Positions 18,043 to 26,331 of a DNA stretch of 64,000 nt are shown here, one piece after another. The DNA is from Ensifer aridi (lineage in GTDB: Bacteria > Pseudomonadota > Alphaproteobacteria > Rhizobiales > Rhizobiaceae). The stretch covers positions 114,078 to 178,077 of the forward strand of contig NZ_LUAV01000011.1 in NCBI RefSeq assembly GCF_002078505.1. Reading direction: 5' to 3'. The first letter of the stretch is position 1, and each line of letters opens with the position of its first letter. Under the pieces are notes generated by a model, which did no database searches, was not told where the DNA came from, and saw nothing but the letters and a program-made list of their open reading frames with translations. A program made the position numbers and the translations under genes.

Positions 18043-18295
18043 TTGCTCCTCCCTCAAGAACCGGCGCCTCTCCACAGCGCCGCTTGCCGATAGATGCGGA
18101 AAGGTCCGGTTGGCATCGCTGCGGAAGTGCAAGCGGCGCCTGCCAAGGCGCCGCATCGCGGTCTCCTCCGACCCGGCACCGAGCGCAACCTCCGCGTCCG
18201 CACCGAAGAATACCACCGAAAACATCTACTGCCGAATGCCGCACACCGGCTCGGCCATCAGCACCGATATGCAGGTGCGGCCGAGGCGCGTGGAT

Positions 18296-19630
18296 TCAGC
18301 GCACCAGTCGAATGGCGCCAGGATAGTTGAATTGCGTGTTCGCCAACTCGGCGCTGCAATCCATCTTGAATGTACTGTTGCCGATGAGGGTGATTTCCTG
18401 CGCGATCAATCTTATGCATTCTCCGCTCGTCGCGCCGTTGCCGGAATATTGCAGTTCGGCGACGTCAGGCAGGTAGATGATCCCCGTCAGCGACGATTGG
18501 CTGTTGCCGTTGATGATGGCGGACGCGGTGTTGCCATGCTCGGCGACAATCGAGAAACCCGCCCAGGCACCCTCCAGCGATGGCGAGATGTTGAAGGTAG
18601 CACCGCCATTGATTTTGAGCTCGGCGCCGTTCATCAGGAAGAAGGTCACCCGTTGTCCATTTACGACTGTCTGGCTGCCGAGCTCGAGACGGCCGCCGTC
18701 GATCATGTAGTTGCCCGACTCGAGCTTGATCGCTCCCTTCAAGTCCAGGCCGCCATAGGTACCGGGCTTCAATGTTACCACGTGGCCATCGGCGTTCTTG
18801 GGCGTCTTGCCGGTGCCGTTGCAATCGCCATTGCCGCCGCCGCCGGCGACGAAGTTCTGGCCGCAGCCGGAAAGATCCACCCAGGTGGATGTCTTGGGCA
18901 GAACCTTGCTCGCAAACGGATCGGGTACGCGTGGCGATCCTTCGACCGCGCGCTCGCAGGCCAAGTCGATGGATTGCGGCGAGCTGTAGATGCCGCCCGC
19001 CGCGTAAAGACATTCGGCTTTGAGCTTGCCGCTCCCGCCGACATAGATCGACTGAGCATGATTCGAATTGGAGACGACAGTGCATCCGGTGAGGTCCGCC
19101 GCCGCACTTCCGCTGACCTCGAACGCGCGATCGGCCGTGCGGTGGAGCGCCAGGATACAAGCCTGCGCTCCCGCCGCGCGCGCCGCCACTGCCTGGCGCC
19201 GGATCGTCAGTGGCATGCGCTCCAGGAAAAGCGACTTGTAGTCGAGCACGAACTCGGCCGCGGCCGTATCCTCGTTGAGGCTCCGCGTGAACTTCACCGC
19301 CAACGCCTCAGTGGATGGGTCTGTGGCGACGGCCAAGGCATCGACGACGCTTGCCTGCGGCAAGGCGTAGTTGCCCCAGAAGAACTTTTCGGCCTTCTGA
19401 TAGGCCTCCTCCTCGGTTGCTCCCTCGCCATAGGCCCGCACGGAGCCCAGTGCCGCGGCGTCGAGCGCGTTCTGGATCTTCTCCGCTTCGAGATAGGCCC
19501 CGACGAGATCGATCGCCAGCGCGGCGGCTCCGATGATCGGGATGAAGCCGATCGCGCCGAGCACGGCGAAGTTGCCGTCTCGGTTTTGCGCCAGCTTTCT
19601 TAATTGCAAGCGGAACGTCGCGGCCCTCAT
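18296..19630 (-). CDS. TadG/TadE-like pilus-associated protein
   Basis: A 444-residue protein that begins with the Flp-pilus assembly TadE/G-like segment: RDGNFAVLGAIGFIPIIGAA, one membrane helix at about residues 20-42, then a periplasmic body. The body is repetitive and beta-rich (GGRLELGSQTVVNGQ, AELKINGGATFNISP), with several Cys. TadG proteins act as minor pilins or anchors of Flp/Tad pili, but no other tad or cpa gene is near. Many rhizobia carry such orphans. A role in surface attachment is possible and unproven. Confidence 0.75.
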   Translation of the reverse strand: MRAATFRLQLRKLAQNRDGNFAVLGAIGFIPIIGAAALAIDLVGAYLEAEKIQNALDAAALGSVRAYGEGATEEEAYQKAEKFFWGNYALPQASVVDALAVATDPSTEALAVKFTRSLNEDTAAAEFVLDYKSLFLERMPLTIRRQAVAARAAGAQACILALHRTADRAFEVSGSAAADLTGCTVVSNSNHAQSIYVGGSGKLKAECLYAAGGIYSSPQSIDLACERAVEGSPRVPDPFASKVLPKTSTWVDLSGCGQNFVAGGGGNGDCNGTGKTPKNADGHVVTLKPGTYGGLDLKGAIKLESGNYMIDGGRLELGSQTVVNGQRVTFFLMNGAELKINGGATFNISPSLEGAWAGFSIVAEHGNTASAIINGNSQSSLTGIIYLPDVAELQYSGNGATSGECIRLIAQEITLIGNSTFKMDCSAELANTQFNYPGAIRLVR

Positions 19631-19884
19631 AGCCTTCCCCCTCGGCAGCCCATCCGCTTAATTAAGCAATAACTAACTTAAAGATCGTTAGGAAATTCCC
19701 TCGGGTTTTACGAAACTTTTAGAGTTACAAGGGACTTGGCTGTCACCGCGGGGGCGGATGCCGGGAACCGAGCCCCACATGGCGTTGCCATCCGAGACGG
19801 TAGGATGGCCGCCATGAGCGGGTCGATCCTGATCTGCCCGAACGGCTGGGGCGTCGTACCGAACCGCGGGCTTGTCTCGGGCTG

Positions 19885-20094
19885 CTATCGCCTCCAAGCC
19901 GCCTCGCTCTTCCGTTCGTAGTGCGTAAAAGCCTTGACCAGCCCGCCAAGCACCTCTGCCGAGGTTTCGAACAAGGCCTTGAACTGCGGATCGTCGATCT
20001 TGGTGACATCTTCCCGCAAATGGTCGATCAGAGTGTTCAATTCGCCTTTCATCTTCTGCGTGTGATGGATCGGATCTGCATTGGTCCGTGCCAT
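19885..20094 (-). CDS. Small helical rhizobial protein
   Basis: A 69-residue soluble protein (MARTNADPIHHTQKMKGELN, ending ERKSEAAWRR), probably all helical. AGGGGGAAG lies about 6 bases before the ATG, a strong site. Its pattern resembles small conserved proteins of Rhizobiales with no assigned role. It stands alone on the minus strand. Confidence 0.65.
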   Translation of the reverse strand: MARTNADPIHHTQKMKGELNTLIDHLREDVTKIDDPQFKALFETSAEVLGGLVKAFTHYERKSEAAWRR

Positions 20095-20158
20095 TTCTTA
20101 CTTCCCCCTGAGAAAACGGCCGCGTTGGCACAACGCTGTGCAAAGAGGCTCAGTTCCA

Positions 20159-20383
20159 ATGGTGAAACAGCCTCCCCTCAAGGCGGTGATGCAGATGATG
20201 CGCTTTGTCCTCGCCACAACCAGCAGAGTTGCCAGAGCGGCGGACAGGGCAAGAATCGATCGTGCTTCGTTACAATTGGCCCTGAAAAGTTACTGGACCG
20301 GCGCGACCGATGTGGCAAACATCATGGGGCAAATCCGAGTTGATTTCAGTAGCAATTTAGATCAGAGCTCGCGCACAGGGTGA
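20159..20383 (+). CDS. Hypothetical protein, weak
   Basis: A 74-residue frame (MVKQPPLKAVMQMMRFVLAT, ending SNLDQSSRTG) with basic and helical character. The ribosome site is weak (AGAGG). Its best support is a plus-strand terminator at 20536-20560 with no other plus-strand gene nearby. It could be a small gene or only leader sequence of an untranslated RNA. Confidence 0.35.
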   Translation: MVKQPPLKAVMQMMRFVLATTSRVARAADRARIDRASLQLALKSYWTGATDVANIMGQIRVDFSSNLDQSSRTG

Positions 20384-20535
20384 GTTCTGATTGTGAGTGC
20401 GAACTCGGTCGAGTTAGCGGCGGCTCCCCGGGGAGGATGCTGAATCGGATAGCCCGAACCGTCATCGGACGGGCGCGACATTTCTGCCAGTGACTTTGTC
20501 CAAGATTGGCAATGTTTTCGCCGCGATCTTTTCCA

Positions 20536-20560
20536 GAGCCCGCTTGCTGACGGCGGGCTC
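20536..20560 (+). terminator. Rho-independent terminator-like hairpin
   Basis: GAGCCCGC (20536-20543) and GCGGGCTC (20553-20560) form a perfect 8-base stem with a 9-base loop, followed by TATTTTCG. The T-rich side is on the plus strand, so it would end a plus-strand transcript, not the minus-strand TRAP operon next to it. Confidence 0.55.
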
Positions 20561-20642
20561 TATTTTCGTGCGGATCTTTGCAAGTCTCGCGTCCGGTCAG
20601 CGCAGCAAGCATCACGATCTGCCAGAGGAAATCCGCCTCCGC

Positions 20643-22382
20643 TCATCCGTAGAGATATTCCGGAAGCCAGAGCGCCATGCCGGGCCAGAGATACATGAGC
20701 ACCATGCAGAGGATGACGATCAGCATGTAGGGCATCATGCCGGCGAAGATCTGGTTGAGGCTCACATGCGGCGGCGAAACGCCCTTAAGGTAATAGGCCG
20801 ACATCGCCACCGGCGGCGACAGGAACGCGGCCTGGAGATTGACGAAGACCAGCACGCCCCAGAGGATGGGGTCGATGTCGAAGTGCCTAAGCAGCGGCAG
20901 GAAGATCGGCACGAAGATGATGATGATCTCGGTCCATTCGAGCGGCCAGCCGAGAAGAAAGATGATCGCCTGCGAGAGAATCATGAACTGCACCGGTGTG
21001 AGGTCGAGCGCGAGCACCCATTGCTCGATCAGCGCCTGACCGCCGAGGATAGCAAAGACGGCGGAAAAGAGCGCCGAACCGACGAAGAGCCAGCAGACCA
21101 TCGCCGTCGTCTTCGCCGTCAGGAACACCGCTTCCTTGGTGCGCTGCCAGCTGAGCGTGCGCGCCTGCAGCGCCAGTAGGAAGGCGCCGGCCGCGCCGAC
21201 AGCAGCCGACTCCGTCGCGGTCGTGATGCCGAAGAGGATGACCGCGAGCACGACGACGGTGAGGATCGCGAGCGGCATGACCGAGGAGACAAGAAGTTTC
21301 ACGACCTGAAGCCTTTCGGCATTCATCTTGATGTAGTAGCGGACAAGCGCGAGTGCAGCGATCGCCACCGCGATGCCGAACCAGATGTAGAAGCCCGTGG
21401 CAGGTCCATCGGCCGCCACCGGCCCTCCATCAGCCGCCGGCGCGCCGAGCTCCTCGAGGCCTTCCGGCGCTTCCGTCTCGGCCGCCTGCTGGTGGATAAC
21501 GACGTACCACCAGACGAGTGCCAGCGTGAAGGCGACAAGAAAGAAGGGAACGAGTGCCGCGACGGCATTCTTCACCAGCCTCCAATAGGTGAACCGCCCC
21601 TCCTCCATCTCGATGGCCATCGCGCGGGACGGGCGAAACAGGGCCGATAAAAGCCCGACGAGCATGTTGCGCGAATAGAGCGCCTCGAAACGCTTCATCC
21701 AGATCGGCACCGGAACCCGCGTCTGCTCCTCGGGGAGCGTCGGGGCGATTTTCGGGTTGAGCGCCGCCCAGCCAAGGACATAGGCGACATAGAGGAGTGC
21801 CAGGAAGAAGCCCGGAAACATCGTCGCCGCATAGAGCTTGACCACCGACTGCCCTGCAACCGCCGCATAGACGATGATCATCACCGAGGGCGGGATCAGG
21901 ATGCCGAGCGTGCCTCCCGCTGTGATGACGCCGGAGGCGAGCTTCACGTCGTAGCCGGCTCTCAGCATCGGGTTCATGGCGATGACGCCCATCAGCACCA
22001 CCACGGCACCGACGAGGCCGCTGGCAATACCCCAGAAGGTGCAGACGATGAGCGTCGTGATGGCAAGCGACGCCGGCACGCGCCGGAACGAGAGCTGCAC
22101 GCTGTAGAACATCTTGTCGACGAGCGCGCCGCGCTCCATCACATAGCCCATCAGCACGAAGAGCGGGATCGAGATCAGGACGTCGTTGGTCATCGCGCCA
22201 TAGGTGCGCTGAACCATGAGATCGAAGACGCGGTTGTCGATCCAGGGCTCCGCGGGATTGTAGAAGGCGTAGAAGCCGAAGAGCATCCCGAGCCCCATCA
22301 GCGTGAACGCTGTCGGGAAGCCCATCATGATCACGACCACGATGAGCATCAGCATCGTCAGTCCGAGGAACGGGTCGCTCAC
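20643..22382 (-). CDS. dctM: TRAP transporter large permease DctM, with internal insertion
   Basis: The channel subunit of a TRAP importer. The N-terminal 210 residues have normal DctM helices and motifs (LFVLMGYVMERGALVDKMF, GGTLGILIPPSVMIIVYA), and the C-terminal 210 resume with GITTATESAAVGAAGA and FLLGWPLEWTEIIII. Between them, about residues 215-365, lies an extra segment with two further hydrophobic helices and an Ala/Pro/Gly-rich acidic linker, making 579 residues against the usual 425 or so. Start ATG overlaps the dctQ end by 4 bases. Substrate unknown, probably an organic acid. Confidence 0.9.
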   Translation of the reverse strand: MSDPFLGLTMLMLIVVVIMMGFPTAFTLMGLGMLFGFYAFYNPAEPWIDNRVFDLMVQRTYGAMTNDVLISIPLFVLMGYVMERGALVDKMFYSVQLSFRRVPASLAITTLIVCTFWGIASGLVGAVVVLMGVIAMNPMLRAGYDVKLASGVITAGGTLGILIPPSVMIIVYAAVAGQSVVKLYAATMFPGFFLALLYVAYVLGWAALNPKIAPTLPEEQTRVPVPIWMKRFEALYSRNMLVGLLSALFRPSRAMAIEMEEGRFTYWRLVKNAVAALVPFFLVAFTLALVWWYVVIHQQAAETEAPEGLEELGAPAADGGPVAADGPATGFYIWFGIAVAIAALALVRYYIKMNAERLQVVKLLVSSVMPLAILTVVVLAVILFGITTATESAAVGAAGAFLLALQARTLSWQRTKEAVFLTAKTTAMVCWLFVGSALFSAVFAILGGQALIEQWVLALDLTPVQFMILSQAIIFLLGWPLEWTEIIIIFVPIFLPLLRHFDIDPILWGVLVFVNLQAAFLSPPVAMSAYYLKGVSPPHVSLNQIFAGMMPYMLIVILCMVLMYLWPGMALWLPEYLYG

Positions 22383-23074
22383 GTCTCCTCCTCTCCCTTG
22401 AGACCGCGCTGCCGCGCCGCTCTCTCGATGTCCTGCGCCCGCTCGATGGCCGCCTCACGCGCCTCGACATCGACATATTGGCTCTGGGCAAGTTGCTCGG
22501 CGACGACGTCGATCTCTTCGACGTCGTGGAGCCGGCGCGGCCACTCCCCGGTCCTCAGACAAACGATGCAGCGCACGATCTCGGCAAGCCCCTGCAGCAT
22601 CACGAGGGCGCCCGCCACCGGGATGACCGTCTTGAAATAGTAGATCGGCGGTCCTTCCGCCGTTACCGTCGAATGCTCGCCGATCCTCCAGGAAAGCGCG
22701 GCATAGTCGTAGCCGGCATAGATAAGCGCGGCGATGCCGGGCAGAAAGAAGAGGATGTAAAGGAGGAGATCGAGCGCGGCCTGTGTGCGCGGCCTTAGCG
22801 AACTATAGATGAAGTCGCCGCGCACATGGGCGTTCTGCGCCAAGGCATAGGCGCCCGCCAGCATGAAGAGGCTTCCATAAAGCATGTTGCTTGCATCGAA
22901 TATCCACGCCGTTGGCATGTTCAGGATGTAGCGCTTAAAGACTTCGGCGCAGACGAGCGTCATCAGCCCGATGATCAGCCACGCCGCGGCCTTGCCAACC
23001 CGGACGTTGATGGCGTCGATTGTAAGCAGAAACCGCTGAACCTCCACGCGGCACCCCCGGGATGCGGGAGACAC
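22379..23074 (-). CDS. dctQ: TRAP transporter small permease DctQ
   Basis: The 231-residue small membrane subunit with four helices (about residues 30-50, 65-85, 105-130, 150-172). Family features include ADxFxRYxLN-like CAEVFKRYILNMPTAW and AHVRGDFIYSSL. The C-terminus has an unusually long charged, helical tail (about 180-231). It couples the binding protein to DctM. An alternative GTG start lies at residue 11. Stop and dctM start overlap, so the two are translationally coupled; a hairpin separates it from dctP. Confidence 0.9.
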   Translation of the reverse strand: MSPASRGCRVEVQRFLLTIDAINVRVGKAAAWLIIGLMTLVCAEVFKRYILNMPTAWIFDASNMLYGSLFMLAGAYALAQNAHVRGDFIYSSLRPRTQAALDLLLYILFFLPGIAALIYAGYDYAALSWRIGEHSTVTAEGPPIYYFKTVIPVAGALVMLQGLAEIVRCIVCLRTGEWPRRLHDVEEIDVVAEQLAQSQYVDVEAREAAIERAQDIERAARQRGLKGEEET

Positions 23075-23107
23075 CTGGCTCCCACGTTTATTTCATCGGA
23101 ACCGATT

Positions 23108-23135
23108 GCGCTGCTTCGCCAAGGCAAAGCAGCGC
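23108..23135 (-). other. dctP-dctQ intercistronic hairpin
   Basis: GCGCTGCTT (23108-23116) and AAGCAGCGC (23127-23135) form a perfect 9-base stem with a 10-base loop, starting 14 bases after the dctP stop. No T-run follows on the minus strand. Such hairpins between binding-protein and permease genes protect the upstream mRNA and lower permease synthesis. Confidence 0.6.
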
Positions 23136-23148
23136 TGACCGCTGACTC

Positions 23149-24291
23149 TCAGAGCTCCTTCGCCACCCCGTCCTTTCCGAAGTAGTGGTCGAATGCCATT
23201 CGCCGATTAACGACGGTGTCCTGTTCCCACCGCGTCGCCCGCTCGGCAAAGGCGATCTGGGACTGGAGAACTTCCTTGAACAGCGGGTTCTCCCCCGATT
23301 TCTTCTTAACCACCTCGTCGTACACCTCCAACTGCCGCTTGAGGATCGCGTCCGGCGTCTTGTAGAATTTGACCTGGTCGGTCGTCTGCATCGCGATATA
23401 GTCCTTCGAGTAACGGTCGATCGCCTTCCACGCCATGTCCTGCGAAGCCGCCTCGACCGCATTGGTGATGATCGCTCTCATCTGCTCTGGCAGACCATCG
23501 AACTTTGTCTTGTTGAACAGGATCTCGAAGGTCTCGGCATTCTGGTGATAGCCCTGCAGCATGCAGATCTTGGCGACGTCAGGAAAACCGAGTACCCGGT
23601 CGGAGGAGGCGTTGTTGAACTCCGCCGCGTCGATCAGCCCGCGGTCGAGCGCCGCGACGATCTCGCCGCCCGGCAGCGCGTTTACCGCGGCGCCAAGGGC
23701 GGTGAAGACATCGATCGAGATGCCGACCGTGCGGAACTTCAGTCCGTTGATGTCCTCAACCTTGGCAACCGGCTTCTTGAACCAGCCGAGCGGTTGTGTC
23801 GGCATCGGTCCATAGGGGAAGGAGACGACGTTGGCGCCGATCGATTCATAGAGCTTGGCAAGCAGGTCCTTGCCGCCGCCGTATTTGTGCCAGGCGAGCA
23901 GCATGTTGGCATCCATGGCGAAGCCGGGACCCGAGCCCCAGAGTGCCAACGCCGTCTGTTTGCCATAGTGATAGACGAGCACGCCATGGCCGCCGTCGAG
24001 CGTCCCTTCGGACACGGCGTCGAGCAGGCCGAAGGCCGGCACGACAGCGCCCGCCGGCAGCACCTCGATTTTGAGCTCGCCACCGGTCATATCATTGACT
24101 TTCTTGGCGAAATCCTGAGCGTATTCGTGAAAGATATCCTTCGACGGCCAGGTGCTCTGCCAACGCATATTCATCGGCCCCTGCGCCTTGACGACGTTCG
24201 GCGCGGCAACCATGGCTGCACCGGCCATGGCTGCGCCGCTCAAAAACTTGCGACGCGACGTTTTTCCCCCAATCTGGGCTCTGCGTGTCAT
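23149..24291 (-). CDS. dctP: TRAP transporter periplasmic binding protein DctP
   Basis: A 380-residue solute receptor with a twin-arginine signal (TSRRKFLSGAAMAGAAMVAA, residues 11-30), so it is exported folded. The mature protein has the DctP pattern: MRWQSTWPSKDIFHEYAQDF, the ligand-contacting GLKFRTVGISIDVF and AAEFNNASSD segments, and a C-terminal helix. Long members of this type bind alpha-keto acids or related carboxylates; the ligand here is not readable. It is the first gene of the minus-strand dctP-dctQ-dctM operon and divergent from the sugar dehydrogenase gene. Confidence 0.9.
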   Translation of the reverse strand: MTRRAQIGGKTSRRKFLSGAAMAGAAMVAAPNVVKAQGPMNMRWQSTWPSKDIFHEYAQDFAKKVNDMTGGELKIEVLPAGAVVPAFGLLDAVSEGTLDGGHGVLVYHYGKQTALALWGSGPGFAMDANMLLAWHKYGGGKDLLAKLYESIGANVVSFPYGPMPTQPLGWFKKPVAKVEDINGLKFRTVGISIDVFTALGAAVNALPGGEIVAALDRGLIDAAEFNNASSDRVLGFPDVAKICMLQGYHQNAETFEILFNKTKFDGLPEQMRAIITNAVEAASQDMAWKAIDRYSKDYIAMQTTDQVKFYKTPDAILKRQLEVYDEVVKKKSGENPLFKEVLQSQIAFAERATRWEQDTVVNRRMAFDHYFGKDGVAKEL

Positions 24292-24570
24292 CTCTTCCTC
24301 CCAAGGGCCTGCGACAGTCCCTTGAACCAGCCCGTTCGAGGAACATGTTTCCGCAGGCTATTCGATATAGTTGAAAGGCGCTCGCACCAGTTGCAGGGGT
24401 GTCCGCGCCCCGGCTTTTTTTCGGCCGAATGGAAGAATACTCCTCAATGCCGCCCCCGCAAAGATTGCAAGGAACAAGTCACGAACGCCGCCGTTTTGGG
24501 TCGTGGCGGGGAATAAGACGAAGCCGTCCTGCGTCTTAGTCCAATGCTGCCACTGTTCGGAGGGCGTCTG

Positions 24571-25914
24571 ATGAACACCGGCTTTCCGCGTACCGCAGTC
24601 GTGATCACCCTGGTGGGCGCGCTTGTGGCGAGCTGCGCCGGCGTCTCGGCGCAGCAAACAGCGCGGACGACCGGCAGCATCGGCTATGGTCCGAACCCCA
24701 CCTTGCCGAAGCCGCGCCCCACGATAATCCCGATCGTTAACATCGCCGATGCGACCGGCTGGCAAAGGGGCGGCATGCCCGCGCCCGCAAGAGGGCTGAA
24801 GGTCAACGCGTTTGCGGCAAACCTCGATCACCCGCGGTGGCTGCATGTGCTGCCGAACGGTGACGTGCTGGTTGCCGAAAGCAATGCGCCCGAGAAGCGT
24901 GGCCAAGGCTTCAGCCTGCGCAAGGTCTTCATGACAGCGGCCATGAAGCGGGCCGGCGCGGTCACCAAGAGCGCCAACCGCATCACGCTTCTGCGCGACA
25001 CCGATGGCGACGGCGTTGCCGATCAGCGCCGGACCTTTGCGGAAGGACTGAACTCGCCCTTCGGCATGACACTTTCCAACGGCAGGCTCTACGTCGCCAA
25101 TACCGACGCCCTCGTAGCCTTTCCCTATTCCGACGGCCAGACCCGGGCGCGCGGGCGGCCGCGAAAGATCGTGGACCTGCCGGCCGGGGACCTCAACCAT
25201 CACTGGACCAAAGACGTGATCGCAAGCCGCGACGGGCGCAGGCTCTACGTCACCGTCGGCTCCAACAGCAATATCGGGGAAAACGGCATGGCGGCGGAGA
25301 AGAACCGCGCCGCCGTCTTAGAGGTGGATCCGGAGAGCCGCCGGACCCGCGTCTTCGCCTCGGGCCTCAGGAACCCGAATGGGCTTTCCTGGAATCCGGA
25401 AAGCGGCGAACTCTGGGTCGCCGTCAACGAGCGTGACGAGATCGGCGACGATCTCGTGCCGGACTACATGACCTCCGTCAGGGCCGGCGGTTTCTACGGC
25501 TGGCCCTACAGCTATTTCGGCCAAAACGTCGATCCCCGCGTCAAGCCGCCCCGGCCGGATCTCGTTGCAAAGGCGATCAAGCCTGACTACGCGCTCGGCG
25601 CGCATACTGCCTCGCTGGGCCTTACCTTCTCCAAGGGGGCGTCCCTCGGCCGGACTTACGCGAACGGCGCCTTCGTCGGGCAGCACGGCTCGTGGAACCG
25701 GAGCGTCCACAGCGGTTACAAGGTGATCTTCGTGCCTTTCCGCAACGGCAAACCCAGCGGTCCGCCACGCGACGTCCTCACCGGCTTCCTCGGCCGCGGC
25801 GGCACGGCGATGGGCCGTCCCGTTGGGGTCGCAATCGACAAGACCGGCGCGCTGCTCGTCGCAGACGACGTCGGCAATGTTATCTGGCGGGTCAGCCGCG
25901 CGAATAGGCGCTAG
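24571..25914 (+). CDS. PQQ-type sugar/sorbosone dehydrogenase-like lipoprotein
   Basis: A 447-residue six-bladed propeller of the soluble glucose/L-sorbosone dehydrogenase family. The N-terminus is a lipoprotein signal (MNTGFPRTAVVITLVGALVA, Cys22 after V-A-S), and GGAGG lies 7 bases before the start. Blades show DHPRWLHVLPNGDVLVAES, LRDTDGDGVADQR (Ca-binding-like loop), FASGLRNPNGLSWNPESGEL and GGFYGWPYSYFG. Members oxidise aldoses with PQQ in the periplasm; substrate and PQQ use are inferred. It is divergent from the TRAP operon, which might supply a related carboxylate. Confidence 0.85.
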   Translation: MNTGFPRTAVVITLVGALVASCAGVSAQQTARTTGSIGYGPNPTLPKPRPTIIPIVNIADATGWQRGGMPAPARGLKVNAFAANLDHPRWLHVLPNGDVLVAESNAPEKRGQGFSLRKVFMTAAMKRAGAVTKSANRITLLRDTDGDGVADQRRTFAEGLNSPFGMTLSNGRLYVANTDALVAFPYSDGQTRARGRPRKIVDLPAGDLNHHWTKDVIASRDGRRLYVTVGSNSNIGENGMAAEKNRAAVLEVDPESRRTRVFASGLRNPNGLSWNPESGELWVAVNERDEIGDDLVPDYMTSVRAGGFYGWPYSYFGQNVDPRVKPPRPDLVAKAIKPDYALGAHTASLGLTFSKGASLGRTYANGAFVGQHGSWNRSVHSGYKVIFVPFRNGKPSGPPRDVLTGFLGRGGTAMGRPVGVAIDKTGALLVADDVGNVIWRVSRANRR

Positions 25915-26331
25915 CGCGGGATAAGGAAAAGTGTGCGCGGTTTTCCGCCCGCATCCGGCGCTAACCTACTTTAGGTCGATCGACGCAAAGTCATCTTGAT
26001 CTAGTGCATGTCGCCCAAAAAGTGCGCAGCGGTTTTGGGGTCACGACATGCACAAGAACCTGAACGCGTCGCATGAATTCGATTGAATGCAACGCGCGTT
26101 AGGCGACATCGCATATCCATGCGCGCCATCTAATGGACACCAGCCGCTGCCGTTGCTACTCTTCCCCCGCGGGATCAGGAAACGCTTGAAGTGTTCTCCG
26201 CGAGCATCCCGCACCTCACTTCTTGGATCGGGATCGGAAAGTGCGTGCGGATTTCGCGCGCACCACCGCTCCACGGATCGGAAGCGGCCGCACGTGAACT
26301 GGACCAACTTGGTTCGGATGAAGGGGAGCAC
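25915..26331. other. Intergenic with palindromic repeat
   Basis: About 415 bases. It carries the palindromic repeat at 26005-26052 and otherwise no recognisable gene. An upstream in-frame extension of the cyclase gene (to 26191) looks non-coding and lacks a ribosome site. Confidence 0.55.
26005..26052. repeat. Palindromic rhizobial intergenic repeat, non-RIME type
   Basis: Outer arms TGCATGTCG and CGACATGCA and inner arms CCCAAAA and TTTTGGG form a two-tier palindrome of 48 bases around GTGCGCAGCGG. A fragment (TGCATGTCGCCCA) occurs near 53047. I recall this as a common rhizobial intergenic repeat separate from the CTACAGCG mosaic. Confidence 0.7.

Noticed and set aside
17912..19603. Plus-strand open frame of 563 codons
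   Set aside because: It runs antisense through gfa and the TadG-like gene, and its Arg/His/Val-rich product has no motif.
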